Shown here piece after piece: positions 35,190 to 43,410 of a stretch of 64,000 nucleotides of DNA. Origin of the DNA: Pseudobutyrivibrio sp. (GTDB taxonomy: Bacteria > Bacillota > Clostridia > Lachnospirales > Lachnospiraceae). The stretch is taken from positions 1 to 64,000 of the forward strand of contig NZ_JAFUSK010000031.1 of NCBI RefSeq assembly GCF_017471675.1, given 5' to 3'. Position 1 is the stretch's first letter. Every line of letters starts with the position of its first letter. A program made the translations under genes and the position numbers. A model generated the notes under the pieces. The model did not search any database and was not told the origin of the DNA. It was given only the letters and a program-made list of their open reading frames with translations.

Positions 35190-36502
35190 ATTCTAGTCAT
35201 AAAATAGCACAGGTTATGGAAGAAAGCCCAGCTGAAAGAGCAGGTCTTTTACCTGGAGATATAATTACAAAAATAAATAATGTTACGCTTGTTGATATTT
35301 TTGATTATCATTATTATTCGGATGATGCAAATATCACAGTTGAGCTTTTGCATGAGGATGGAAGTACATCTTCGGTACTTGTTGAAAAGGAAGAAGGAGA
35401 GGATTTAGGAGTTATTTTTTGCAATGGTCTTATGGACGATTACAAATCCTGCTCCAATAAATGTGCCTTTTGCTTCATAGATCAAATGCCTCCTGGAATG
35501 CGTGAGACATTGTATTTTAAGGATGATGATACAAGACTTTCATTCTTGCAGGGTAATTATGTAACCCTTACCAATATGAAGATGGCAGATTTAGATAGAA
35601 TCATTGCCTACAAGCTTGGTCCTATTAATATTTCTGTCCATGCCACTAACCCTGAGCTTAGAGTAAAGCTTCTTCACAACAGGTTTGCCGGGGATATTTT
35701 GGATAAAATCCGTAAATTATATGAAGCAGAAATCCCTATGAATGCACAGGTTGTTGCATGTCCTGGCCTTAATGATGGACCTGAGCTTGATAGAACAATA
35801 TCTGATTTGCTTCAGTTTGCACCTGTAATGAGCTCTATGTCAGTTGTTCCTGTTGGTGTCACTAAGTTCCGTGATGGGCTATTCCCTCTTCGCACCTACA
35901 CCAAAGAAGAAGCAGGAGCAGTTATAGACCAAATCGAACATTGGCAAAATGTAGCCATGGAAAAGTTTGGCAATCACTTTGTACAGGCATCTGACGAATG
36001 GTATATTTTAGCTGATAGACCACTGCCAGAGGCTGACAGATATGATGGATTTATTCAGCTTGAAAATGGAGTAGGAATGCTTAGGCTCTTACACGAAGAA
36101 GTGCTTGATGCCTTAGAGGATGTAAAAAAGCCTTTATTTATGAAAAGGCGACATGTTACTATTGCAACAGGAAAGCTAGCGGCTCCATTTATGAAGCAAT
36201 TAGCAGAAATCATCACTGCTAAGTTTAATAAGGTTACAGTTGATGTGGTTGCAATTACAAACGAATTTTTCGGTGAAGAAATCACAGTCTCTGGACTTAT
36301 TACAGGACAGGACTTAATCAAGCAGTTAAAAGGCAGAGAATTAGGAGAAAATTTGCTTCTATCCTGCACTATGCTTCGAAGCGGTGAGGAAGTATTCTTA
36401 GATGATATTACCCTTACAGAGCTTGAGAATGCTTTACAAGTTAAAACACGTATAGTACAATCAGACGGTCGTGACTTCGTAAACGCGATAATCGGACGAT
36501 AA
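35183..36502 (+). CDS. DUF512 protein: PDZ-like domain fused to a radical SAM-type fold
   Basis: 439 residues. N-terminal PDZ-like segment (VMEESPAERAGLLPGDIITKINN). Then a CxxxCxxC motif, CSNKCAFCFIDQMP (about residues 87-100), as in radical SAM proteins, and a C-terminal DUF512 region (SVVPVGVTKFRDGLFPLR...). The family is found next to der in many Clostridia and has no proven function; a role in ribosome or protein processing is speculation. Overlaps yraN by 7 nt. Followed by a 234-nt gap with RNA structure. Confidence 0.85.
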   Translation: MLNSSHKIAQVMEESPAERAGLLPGDIITKINNVTLVDIFDYHYYSDDANITVELLHEDGSTSSVLVEKEEGEDLGVIFCNGLMDDYKSCSNKCAFCFIDQMPPGMRETLYFKDDDTRLSFLQGNYVTLTNMKMADLDRIIAYKLGPINISVHATNPELRVKLLHNRFAGDILDKIRKLYEAEIPMNAQVVACPGLNDGPELDRTISDLLQFAPVMSSMSVVPVGVTKFRDGLFPLRTYTKEEAGAVIDQIEHWQNVAMEKFGNHFVQASDEWYILADRPLPEADRYDGFIQLENGVGMLRLLHEEVLDALEDVKKPLFMKRRHVTIATGKLAAPFMKQLAEIITAKFNKVTVDVVAITNEFFGEEITVSGLITGQDLIKQLKGRELGENLLLSCTMLRSGEEVFLDDITLTELENALQVKTRIVQSDGRDFVNAIIGR

Positions 36503-36517
36503 AATTTACGCTGTGTT

Positions 36518-36603
36518 CAAAATCTCACGTTAACAATGATTCCGAATTCTTACGTCGACTGATGTCTCCTTCAGAATTGAAATACATTGTTAACTAGATT
36601 TTG
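36518..36603 (+). ncRNA. Extended hairpin directly upstream of RNA element copy 2
   Basis: CAAAATCT (36518-36525) pairs with AGATTTTG (36596-36603), GTTAACAATG (36529-36538) with CATTGTTAAC (36585-36594), and AATTCT (36545-36550) with AGAATT (36573-36578). The two outer helices are perfect. No T-run. The apical loop contains CTGATG and GAAA strings but not a complete hammerhead core. Confidence 0.65.
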
Positions 36604-36622
36604 TTCTACAGTTTATAGATGA

Positions 36623-36720
36623 GTAATCAGTAGTTCACAAGCTATTATGATTCTCAAGAGAAGCGTTCTGCTGAACGGAGAATTATAATGCTTGTGAACG
36701 TAACTGATTACGGACTAGGA
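36623..36720 (+). ncRNA. Candidate structured RNA element, copy 2 (upstream of der)
   Basis: P1 GTAATCAGT (36623-36631) / ACTGATTAC (36703-36711), internal loop AG / CGTA, P2 TTCACAAGC (36634-36642) / GCTTGTGAA (36690-36698), then ATTATGATTCTC with GAGAATTATAAT (one G-U), and an apical CGTTC-TGCT-GAACG hairpin. Flanking GTAG and CGTAAC are identical in all four copies. GGACTAGGA follows immediately and the der ATG is 26 nt after P1. Closest in sequence to copy 4 at 42.3 kb, with compensatory changes in the stems. Confidence 0.72.
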
Positions 36721-36736
36721 AAGAAAGAGGTAAGAT

Positions 36737-38062
36737 ATGGCAAGACCAGTGGTGGCGATAGTTGGTCGCCCTAATGTTGGAAAATCTACGCTTTTTAATG
36801 CACTTGCTGGAGAGCGTATTTCAATTGTAAAGGACACTCCAGGTGTCACAAGAGATAGAATTTATGCAGATATTTCATGGCTTAATTATGATTTTACCAT
36901 GATTGATACAGGCGGTATTGAACCAGATTCAAAGGACATCATTTTGTCACAGATGAGGGAACAGGCTCAGATAGCTATTGATACTGCTGATGTTATTATT
37001 TTCCTTGTAGATGTTAAGCAGGGATTACAGGATAGCGATTCAAAGGTTGCAGATATGCTTAGACGCAGCCATAAGCCTGTTGTTCTTGTAGTTAATAAGG
37101 TAGATAGCTTTGAAAGAGATATGGCTGATGTCTACGAGTTTTATAATCTTGGTATTGGTGATCCAATTGCTGTTTCTGCAAGCTCAAGACTAGGTTTTGG
37201 TGATATGCTTGATGTTGTATGTAGCTATTTCCCTGAGCCAACAGGCGAAGAGGAAGAGGATGATACTCCACGTATCGCTGTAATTGGTAAGCCTAATGTA
37301 GGTAAATCTTCACTTATCAATAAGCTTTGTGGTGAGGAACGTGTTATTGTATCTGACATTGCAGGTACAACACGAGATGCAGTTGATACTAAGGTTCGTT
37401 ATAACCACAAGGACTATATCTTTATTGATACAGCAGGACTTCGTCGCAAGAGCAAAATCAAAGAGGACTTGGAGCGATATTCTATAGTACGTGCTGTTGC
37501 ATCTGTAGAAAAGGCTGATGTAGTTATTATTATGATTGATGCTACAGAAGGTGTTACAGAGCAGGATGCAAAGATTGCCGGTATTGCTCATGAGCGTGGA
37601 AAGGGTATAATTATTTGTGTAAACAAATGGGATGCCATTGAGAAGAACGATAAGACTATGAAAGAGCATGAGACTAAGATTCGCCAGATTCTTTCATTTA
37701 TGCCTTATGCATCTATACTGTTTATTTCTGTTAAGAGCGGACAGCGTCTTGGCAAGATTTACGAGACAATAGATGCTGTAATTGAGAACAACTCTATGCG
37801 TGTTGCTACAGGTGTTCTTAATGAAATCGTTTCAGAGGCAGTTGCACTTCAACAGCCACCTACTGACAAGGGTAAGCGACTTAAGATATTCTATACTACA
37901 CAGGTTGCGGTTAAGCCACCTACATTTGTAATCTTTGTTAACGAAAAGTACTTAATGCATTTTTCATACGTTCGTTATCTTGAAAATAGAATTAGAGATG
38001 CCTTTGGATTTGAAGGTACATCTTTAAAATTTATAATTAGAGAAAGAAAGGAAAACGAATAA
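36737..38062 (+). CDS. der: Double-GTPase ribosome assembly factor Der (EngA)
   Basis: 441 residues with two consecutive GTPase domains: first G1 [12 protein letters not shown] (about 8-19) with DTGG, second G1 [12 protein letters not shown] (about 183-194) with [11 protein letters not shown], then a KH-like C-terminal domain. Essential for 50S subunit maturation. Overlaps plsY by one base (TAATG). The conserved neighbourhood DUF512-der-plsY-gpsA is intact. Confidence 0.97.
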   Translation: MARPVVAIVGRPNVGKSTLFNALAGERISIVKDTPGVTRDRIYADISWLNYDFTMIDTGGIEPDSKDIILSQMREQAQIAIDTADVIIFLVDVKQGLQDSDSKVADMLRRSHKPVVLVVNKVDSFERDMADVYEFYNLGIGDPIAVSASSRLGFGDMLDVVCSYFPEPTGEEEEDDTPRIAVIGKPNVGKSSLINKLCGEERVIVSDIAGTTRDAVDTKVRYNHKDYIFIDTAGLRRKSKIKEDLERYSIVRAVASVEKADVVIIMIDATEGVTEQDAKIAGIAHERGKGIIICVNKWDAIEKNDKTMKEHETKIRQILSFMPYASILFISVKSGQRLGKIYETIDAVIENNSMRVATGVLNEIVSEAVALQQPPTDKGKRLKIFYTTQVAVKPPTFVIFVNEKYLMHFSYVRYLENRIRDAFGFEGTSLKFIIRERKENE

Positions 38063-38721
38063 TGGCTATCGTGGGGAGAATTTTAGCATTATTAATTGGT
38101 TATTGTTTTGGAATGGTTTTGATGGGATATCTCATCGGAAAATCAAAAAATATTGATTTAACAAAGGTTGGCTCTGGTAATCTTGGCTCTACCAACACCA
38201 TGAGAAACCTGGGCGTTTCAGCAGGTCTTATTACACTTGCATGGGATTGCCTAAAGTGTGTTGTGGCTGTATTTTTTATTTGGCTTACATTTGGAAGATT
38301 CGTAGAAAATGTAAATATCTATATGGTATACGCAGGACTTGGCTGTGTGCTGGGTCACGATTTCCCTTGTTATTTACATTTTAAGGGGGGTAAAGGTGTA
38401 GCATCTACACTTGGCTTTATTATTGCCCTTTTTCCAATGGGAATTCCAATTCCTGCAGTAGTATTTATAGGTCTTGTGGCTTTAACAAGATATGTTTCAC
38501 TTGGTTCTATTATTGGAGAGCTTTCATTTGCAATCGAAATAATCGTTGCAGCATGTCTTGGACTTTTATCTGAAAAGTACCAAGGTGGACAGCTTAAAGA
38601 AGTTGTAATTATTTGCTGTATCGTATCGGCTCTTTCAATTGCACTTCATCATGCAAACATCGGACGCTTACTTAACGGCACCGAGAATAAGTTTTCATTC
38701 CACCCAGAAACAAGAGCGTAA
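38062..38721 (+). CDS. plsY: Glycerol-3-phosphate acyltransferase PlsY
   Basis: 219-residue membrane enzyme using acyl-phosphate (made by PlsX) to acylate glycerol-3-phosphate. Conserved GSGNLGSTNTMRNLG and HDFPCYLHFKGGKGVAST motifs between hydrophobic helices. Start codon shares a base with the der stop. Followed by gpsA, which supplies its substrate, after the RNA element. Confidence 0.95.
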   Translation: MAIVGRILALLIGYCFGMVLMGYLIGKSKNIDLTKVGSGNLGSTNTMRNLGVSAGLITLAWDCLKCVVAVFFIWLTFGRFVENVNIYMVYAGLGCVLGHDFPCYLHFKGGKGVASTLGFIIALFPMGIPIPAVVFIGLVALTRYVSLGSIIGELSFAIEIIVAACLGLLSEKYQGGQLKEVVIICCIVSALSIALHHANIGRLLNGTENKFSFHPETRA

Positions 38722-38732
38722 AGTAACGGGCA

Positions 38733-38836
38733 GCTGGTAGGTAACAATCTCTATATTACTAAAGGAGCCAATCTCGCGACGTAGTAATATAGAGATTGTT
38801 GCCGTAACCAGCGTAATCTTTATAAAGACTAGAGGT
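38733..38836 (+). ncRNA. Candidate structured RNA element, copy 3 (upstream of gpsA)
   Basis: P1 GCTGGT (38733-38738) / ACCAGC (38807-38812), internal loop AG / CGTA, and a 21-bp P2 (38741-38761 with 38782-38802, one U-G pair) closed by a 20-nt loop. GTAG and CGTAAC match the other copies. AGACTAGAGG follows 14 nt after P1 and serves as the ribosome-site region for gpsA, whose ATG is 30 nt after P1. No T-run. Confidence 0.72.
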
Positions 38837-38841
38837 AATTT

Positions 38842-39849
38842 ATGGCAAGAATAAGTGTACTTGGTGCAGGTAGCTGGGGCATTGCCCTGGCTGTTATGCT
38901 TAATAAGAATGGTCATGAGGTAAAGGTATGGTCACATCGTCAGTCACAGGTGGATCAGATGAACGATACCCATACCAGTGATAAAATAAAGGGCGTAAAG
39001 CTTCCTGAGTCTATGGAGTTTACTGCCGACATTGAATCTGCTGCAAAATCGGCAGATGTTGTTTTGTTTTCAGTACCTTCAAAGGCTACTAGAGAAACAG
39101 CTGAAAAGATAAAAGGATTTGTCAATTCAAATCAGATTTTTATTACTGTAACAAAGGGTATAGAAGAAGATACACTTTTTACTCAAACAGAGATTTTAGA
39201 GGATGTGCTTGGAGCTGATAAGAAGATTTGTGTTCTTTCTGGCCCAAGTCATGCAGAAGAGGTGGTAGTTTTTAAGCCAACTTTAGTTGTGGCAGGCTCT
39301 ACAGATAGACAGACAGCACTATTTGTTCAGAACCTTTTTATGAACAAATATTTCAGAGTATATTCATCACCTGATGTTAAGGGAATTGAGGTTGGTGCAG
39401 CACTTAAGAATGTAATAGCACTTGCTGCTGGTATGTCAGATGGTCTTGGTTTTGGAGATAATGCTAAAGCCGCGCTTATTACCCGTGGTATCAAAGAGAT
39501 TTCTGAACTTGCAGTTGCTATGGGTGGCCAGGCAGAGACATTATCAGGTCTTACAGGTGTAGGCGACCTTATTGTTACCTGCTCATCTATGCATTCACGT
39601 AACAGAATGGCAGGCTTTTATATAGGACAGGGCATGTCCAAAGATGAAGCTATGGAAAAGGTAGCAATGGTAGTAGAGGGTGTTTATTCTGCTAAGGCGG
39701 CTAAAAAGCTTGCTGATAAATATAATATTGAAATGCCGATTGTAGAAATTGTTAATGCAGTATTATTTGATGGCATGGATGTTAAGGCTGCGGGCTATGA
39801 GCTTATGACACGTTCAAAAAAGGATGAAACCAGCGAACTGGAATGGTAA
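38842..39849 (+). CDS. gpsA: NAD(P)-dependent glycerol-3-phosphate dehydrogenase
   Basis: 335 residues. Rossmann opening GAGSWGIALAVML; LSGPSHAEEV; the catalytic lysine in VGAALKNVIALAAG; LSGLTGVGDLIVTCSS. Makes glycerol-3-phosphate for PlsY. After it comes a palindromic region that both terminates transcription and carries putative NrdR sites for the next operon. Confidence 0.96.
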   Translation: MARISVLGAGSWGIALAVMLNKNGHEVKVWSHRQSQVDQMNDTHTSDKIKGVKLPESMEFTADIESAAKSADVVLFSVPSKATRETAEKIKGFVNSNQIFITVTKGIEEDTLFTQTEILEDVLGADKKICVLSGPSHAEEVVVFKPTLVVAGSTDRQTALFVQNLFMNKYFRVYSSPDVKGIEVGAALKNVIALAAGMSDGLGFGDNAKAALITRGIKEISELAVAMGGQAETLSGLTGVGDLIVTCSSMHSRNRMAGFYIGQGMSKDEAMEKVAMVVEGVYSAKAAKKLADKYNIEMPIVEIVNAVLFDGMDVKAAGYELMTRSKKDETSELEW

Positions 39850-39896
39850 ATATGTCTGAATTGTGAAACTTTATTTTGTGGTTTGTGAACCTATTG

Positions 39897-39955
39897 ACTA
39901 CTAGATAATGTGGTGGTAGTATAAATCTATCAACACAATATCTAGTAGTTTTTTA
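39897..39955 (+). promoter_or_regulatory. NrdR-like box pair, overlapping a terminator, upstream of nrdD
   Basis: Box 2 (39933-39948) reads ACACAATATCTAGTAG and fits the NrdR consensus ACACWATATATWGTGT closely; box 1 (39897-39914), read on the other strand, is a similar sequence. The two boxes are an interrupted inverted repeat of about 17 bp arms, followed by TTTTTTATTT, so the RNA form would be a terminator for gpsA. NrdR represses nrdDG in many bacteria. Box similarity is by eye. Confidence 0.6.
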
Positions 39956-40029
39956 TTTACGGGAAACAAGATATTGACAGAATATTATATACAAATGCAA
40001 TTATTTTTAGATAAAACCCGGAGGTTATG

Positions 40030-42153
40030 ATGGAAAGATTTGTTGTTAAAAAGGATGGGGCATTAGAGCCTTTTAACGTACAAAAGGTTGTAGATGCCGT
40101 TGGCAAATCAGCTACTCGTGTGCTGGTTAAATTTACACCTGAGCAGGAGCAGTTTATTTGTCAATTTGTTGAGGAAAGAGTGGAGGAGCTTGGCCTTGAG
40201 AAAATTGAGATTGCGCAAATGCATAACATTGTTGAGGGTGCTTTGGAACGTGTTAATCCTATGGTGGCAAAGTCTTACAGGGATTACCGTAACTATAAGC
40301 AGGATTTTGTACAGATGCTTGATGATGTTTATAAGAAGTCTCAAAACATCATGTACATCGGTGATAAGGAGAATTCAAATACAGATTCTGCGCTTGTCTC
40401 TACAAAGCGTTCGTTGATTTTTAATGAGCTTAACCGTGAGCTTTATAAAAAGTTTTTCCTTACTACAGAAGAGATTCAGGCAATTAGAGACGGATATATC
40501 TACATTCATGATATGAACGCAAGACGTGATACCATGAACTGCTGCCTTTTCGACGTTAAGTCAGTTCTTGAGGGTGGCTTTGAGATGGGTAACATCTTCT
40601 ACAATGAGCCTAAGAGTCTTGACGTAGCATTTGATGTTATTGGTGACATTGTCCTTTCGGCTGCAAGCCAGCAGTACGGTGGCTTTACTATCCCTCAGGC
40701 TGATCAGATTCTTGAGAAGTATGCTCAGAAATCTTACGACAAATATATAGAAAAATACTTATCACTTGGTATTGATGAAGATAAAGCCAAGGAAGTATCT
40801 ATGGCAGAGGTTCAGCGTGAAATGGAGCAAGGCTTCCAGGGATGGGAGTACAAGTTTAACACTGTTGCATCCAGCCGTGGTGACTATCCATTTATTACAG
40901 TTACAATTGGTCTTGGTACATCTGTATTTGCAAAGATGGCTTCTAAGGCATGCCTTAAGGTTCGTTCTATCGGACAGGGTAAGCCAGGCTTTAAGAAGCC
41001 AGTGCTTTTCCCTAAGGTTGTTTTCCTTTATGATGAGAATCTTCACGGCCCTGGAAAGGAGCTTGAGGATGTTTTCGAAGCTGGTATTGATTGCTCTAGA
41101 AAAACTATGTATCCGGATTGGCTTTCTCTTACAGGAGAGGGATATATTGCCAGCATGTACAAAAAATACGGTAAGGTTATTTCTCCAATGGGATGTCGTG
41201 CCTTTCTTTCACCATGGTATGAAAGAGGTGGCATGAAGCCAGCAGATGAAAATGATGAGCCAGTATTCATCGGTAGATTTAACATTGGTGCAGTTTCACT
41301 TCATCTTCCTATGATTCTTGCTAAGTCTCGTCAGGAATCAAGGGATTTCTATGAGGTGCTTGATTACTACTTAGAGATGATTAGAAAGCTTCACATTCGT
41401 ACATATGCTTATCTTGGAGAGATGCGTGCATCTACAAATCCTTTAGCATATTGCGAGGGTGGATTCTACGGTGGACATTTAGGCTTCCACGATAAGATTA
41501 AGCCACTTTTAAAGGCTGCTACAGCATCCTTTGGAATTACAGCATTTAATGAGCTTCAGGAGCTTTATAATGGCAAATCCCTTGTTGAGGATGGAGAATT
41601 TGCAATAGAGGTTCTTAAGCATATCAACGAAAAGGTTAATCAGTTTAAGGAAGAGGATGGCAATCTTTACGCTATCTACGGTACACCAGCTGAGAACCTT
41701 TGTGGCTTACAGATTAAGCAGTTCAGAAATAAATATGGCCTTATTGAGAATGTTTCAGATAGACCTTATGTATCTAACTCATTCCATTGCCATGTTACAG
41801 AGGATATTACACCAATCCAGAAACAGGATTTAGAGGGACGCTTCTGGGAACTTTCAAACGGTGGTAAGATTCAGTATGTTCGTTATCCAATCAACTACAA
41901 CCGTGAGGCTGTTAAGACTTTAGTTCGTCGTGCCATGGATAAGGGCTTCTATGAGGGCGTTAACCTTTCCCTTTCATATTGCGATGATTGTGGACATGAG
42001 GAGCTTGAGATGGATGTTTGCCCAGTATGCGGCAGCAAGAACCTTACTAAGATTGACCGCATGAATGGATATTTATCTTATTCACGTGTAAAGGGCGACA
42101 CCCGACTTAACGAAGCCAAGATGGCAGAAATAGCCGATCGTAAATCCATGTAG
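40030..42153 (+). CDS. nrdD: Anaerobic (class III) ribonucleoside-triphosphate reductase
   Basis: 707 residues. N-terminal ATP-cone (RFVVKKDGALEPFNVQKVV to about residue 95), then the glycyl-radical barrel. The C-terminal zinc site is CDDC...CPVC, followed by the radical loop with the probable glycyl radical in RMNGYL. Makes deoxynucleotides in the absence of oxygen. ATG 40030 is chosen over 40027 for Shine-Dalgarno spacing (CGGAGG). Its activase NrdG follows after a structured 234-nt gap. Confidence 0.96.
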   Translation: MERFVVKKDGALEPFNVQKVVDAVGKSATRVLVKFTPEQEQFICQFVEERVEELGLEKIEIAQMHNIVEGALERVNPMVAKSYRDYRNYKQDFVQMLDDVYKKSQNIMYIGDKENSNTDSALVSTKRSLIFNELNRELYKKFFLTTEEIQAIRDGYIYIHDMNARRDTMNCCLFDVKSVLEGGFEMGNIFYNEPKSLDVAFDVIGDIVLSAASQQYGGFTIPQADQILEKYAQKSYDKYIEKYLSLGIDEDKAKEVSMAEVQREMEQGFQGWEYKFNTVASSRGDYPFITVTIGLGTSVFAKMASKACLKVRSIGQGKPGFKKPVLFPKVVFLYDENLHGPGKELEDVFEAGIDCSRKTMYPDWLSLTGEGYIASMYKKYGKVISPMGCRAFLSPWYERGGMKPADENDEPVFIGRFNIGAVSLHLPMILAKSRQESRDFYEVLDYYLEMIRKLHIRTYAYLGEMRASTNPLAYCEGGFYGGHLGFHDKIKPLLKAATASFGITAFNELQELYNGKSLVEDGEFAIEVLKHINEKVNQFKEEDGNLYAIYGTPAENLCGLQIKQFRNKYGLIENVSDRPYVSNSFHCHVTEDITPIQKQDLEGRFWELSNGGKIQYVRYPINYNREAVKTLVRRAMDKGFYEGVNLSLSYCDDCGHEELEMDVCPVCGSKNLTKIDRMNGYLSYSRVKGDTRLNEAKMAEIADRKSM

Positions 42154-42269
42154 CGTGGCTAGCCGGAAGGCTGTGCATTTTGTATGATAGGTTTTCGCAG
42201 AATGTATTAGAATTATTTAAGACTATTAATGAGCAGTTCATTATGCGCTAGAGGGTTTTCTCAACGTGA
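42154..42269 (+). other. Structured intergenic segment after nrdD
   Basis: No gene seen. It contains AGCC-GGAA-GGCT (about 42161-42172), a longer imperfect hairpin with CGCAGAATG / CATTATGCG arms (42197-42246 approx.), and leads straight into RNA element copy 4. It mirrors the extra hairpin found before copy 2. No terminator seen, so nrdD and nrdG are probably on one transcript. Confidence 0.5.
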
Positions 42270-42382
42270 GTAAATTGTAGCTAACAAGCTATTATTATTC
42301 TCAAGCGGAGCGTGTTGCTGAGCGGAGAATACATAATGCTTGTGAGCGTAACAGTTTACGGGGAGGCACTGCGGACTTGGAG
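42270..42382 (+). ncRNA. Candidate structured RNA element, copy 4 (upstream of nrdG)
   Basis: P1 GTAAATTGT (42270-42278) / ACAGTTTAC (42351-42359, one U-G), internal loop AG / CGTA, P2 CTAACAAGC (42281-42289) / GCTTGTGAG (42338-42346, one A-G mismatch), then ATTCTC / GAGAAT (42297-42302 / 42325-42330) and an apical arm. GTAG and CGTAAC are identical to the other copies. GCGGACTTGGAG at 42371-42382 supplies the nrdG ribosome site; the nrdG ATG is 29 nt after P1. Confidence 0.72.
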
Positions 42383-42387
42383 ATTAT

Positions 42388-42879
42388 ATGAATTATCATA
42401 ATATTACAAAAGACGACATGCTCAATGGTGATGGCTTGCGCGTAGTACTTTGGGTATCAGGCTGTGATCATCATTGTAAGGAATGTCAGAATCCTCAGAC
42501 ATGGGATTCTGAAAGCGGCATCAAATTCGACGAGGCTGCGAAAGAAGAATTGTACGAGTCTTTATCTCGCGACTATATATCAGGTATAACTTTTAGTGGT
42601 GGTGACCCACTGTTTCCTGGCAATAGACAGGAAGTGACGGAGCTTGCCCGGGAGATTAGGGAGAGGTTTCCCGGGAAGACCGTCTGGCTCTACACAGGCT
42701 TTACTTTTGAGCAGGTAAAAGAACTGGAAATTATAAATTATTTGGATGTTCTGGTTGACGGAGAATTTGAAATTGATAAGATAGATTTACAGGCAAAATG
42801 GAGAGGCAGCATTAATCAGCGTGTTATTGATGTACCTCAGACACTTAAGTTAGGGCAGATTGTCCTTGCCTGCGATTAA
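42388..42879 (+). CDS. nrdG: Anaerobic ribonucleotide reductase activase (radical SAM)
   Basis: 163 residues. The radical SAM motif CDHHCKECQNPQTWD (CxxxCxxC) sits at about residues 29-36, then SGGDPLFPGNR for S-adenosylmethionine binding. Installs the glycyl radical in NrdD. Normal length. Confidence 0.95.
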   Translation: MNYHNITKDDMLNGDGLRVVLWVSGCDHHCKECQNPQTWDSESGIKFDEAAKEELYESLSRDYISGITFSGGDPLFPGNRQEVTELAREIRERFPGKTVWLYTGFTFEQVKELEIINYLDVLVDGEFEIDKIDLQAKWRGSINQRVIDVPQTLKLGQIVLACD

Positions 42880-42898
42880 AGATAGGGAGAATTAAATA

Positions 42899-43336
42899 AT
42901 GGAAATTAATATTAAGCGTTTAACAGACTCTGCTAAGCTTCCAGACAGAGGCTCAGCACTTGCGGCAGGCTATGATTTGTTTGCAGATGTTACAGAGGAT
43001 GTTACTATAGAGCCTCATGAGACCAAGATGATTGGTACAGGGCTTGCAATGGAGATACCAGTTGGGTACTTCGGTGGCATTTTTGCAAGAAGCGGTCTTT
43101 CTGCAAAGGAAGGACTTAGACCTGCCAACTGTGTAGGTGTTGTAGATTCAGACTACAGGGGAGAGATAAAGGTAGCACTCCACAACGATGGAGAGGTTGC
43201 AAGGGTTGTGACATCGGCTGAGAAGATTGCTCAGCTTGTGGTAGTTCCATTTTTATCAGTTAGCTTTAACGAGGTAGATAAGCTTACTGATACAGACCGC
43301 GGCGAGGGCGGATTTGGTTCTACTGGAAAACACTAA
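42899..43336 (+). CDS. dut: dUTP diphosphatase (deoxyuridine triphosphatase)
   Basis: 145 residues, trimeric dUTPase type: AAGYDLFAD (motif 1), ARSGLSAKEG (motif 2), GVVDSDYRGEI (motif 3), and C-terminal RGEGGFGSTG (motif 5). Cleaves dUTP to dUMP, next to the reductase genes. Nineteen nt after nrdG; weak hairpin terminator behind. Confidence 0.96.
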   Translation: MEINIKRLTDSAKLPDRGSALAAGYDLFADVTEDVTIEPHETKMIGTGLAMEIPVGYFGGIFARSGLSAKEGLRPANCVGVVDSDYRGEIKVALHNDGEVARVVTSAEKIAQLVVVPFLSVSFNEVDKLTDTDRGEGGFGSTGKH

Positions 43337-43347
43337 AGCATTTTTTT

Positions 43348-43385
43348 GGCGCCTGGATATCCCAGACGCCTTTAGCTGTTTTATT
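43348..43385 (+). terminator. Probable terminator after dut
   Basis: GGCGCCTGG (43348-43356) pairs with CCAGACGCC (43362-43370) with one C-A mismatch; the tail TTTAGCTGTTTT is only moderately T-rich. Confidence 0.6.
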
Positions 43386-43410
43386 AATAATTTGAAAGAG
43401 AGTAAGTTTT

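Noticed and set aside
36551-36584. CTGATG...GAAA strings resembling a hammerhead ribozyme core
   Set aside because: The first string reads CTGATGT instead of CTGATGA, the helix joining the GAAA side is interrupted by mismatches, and no NUH cleavage site is placed correctly.
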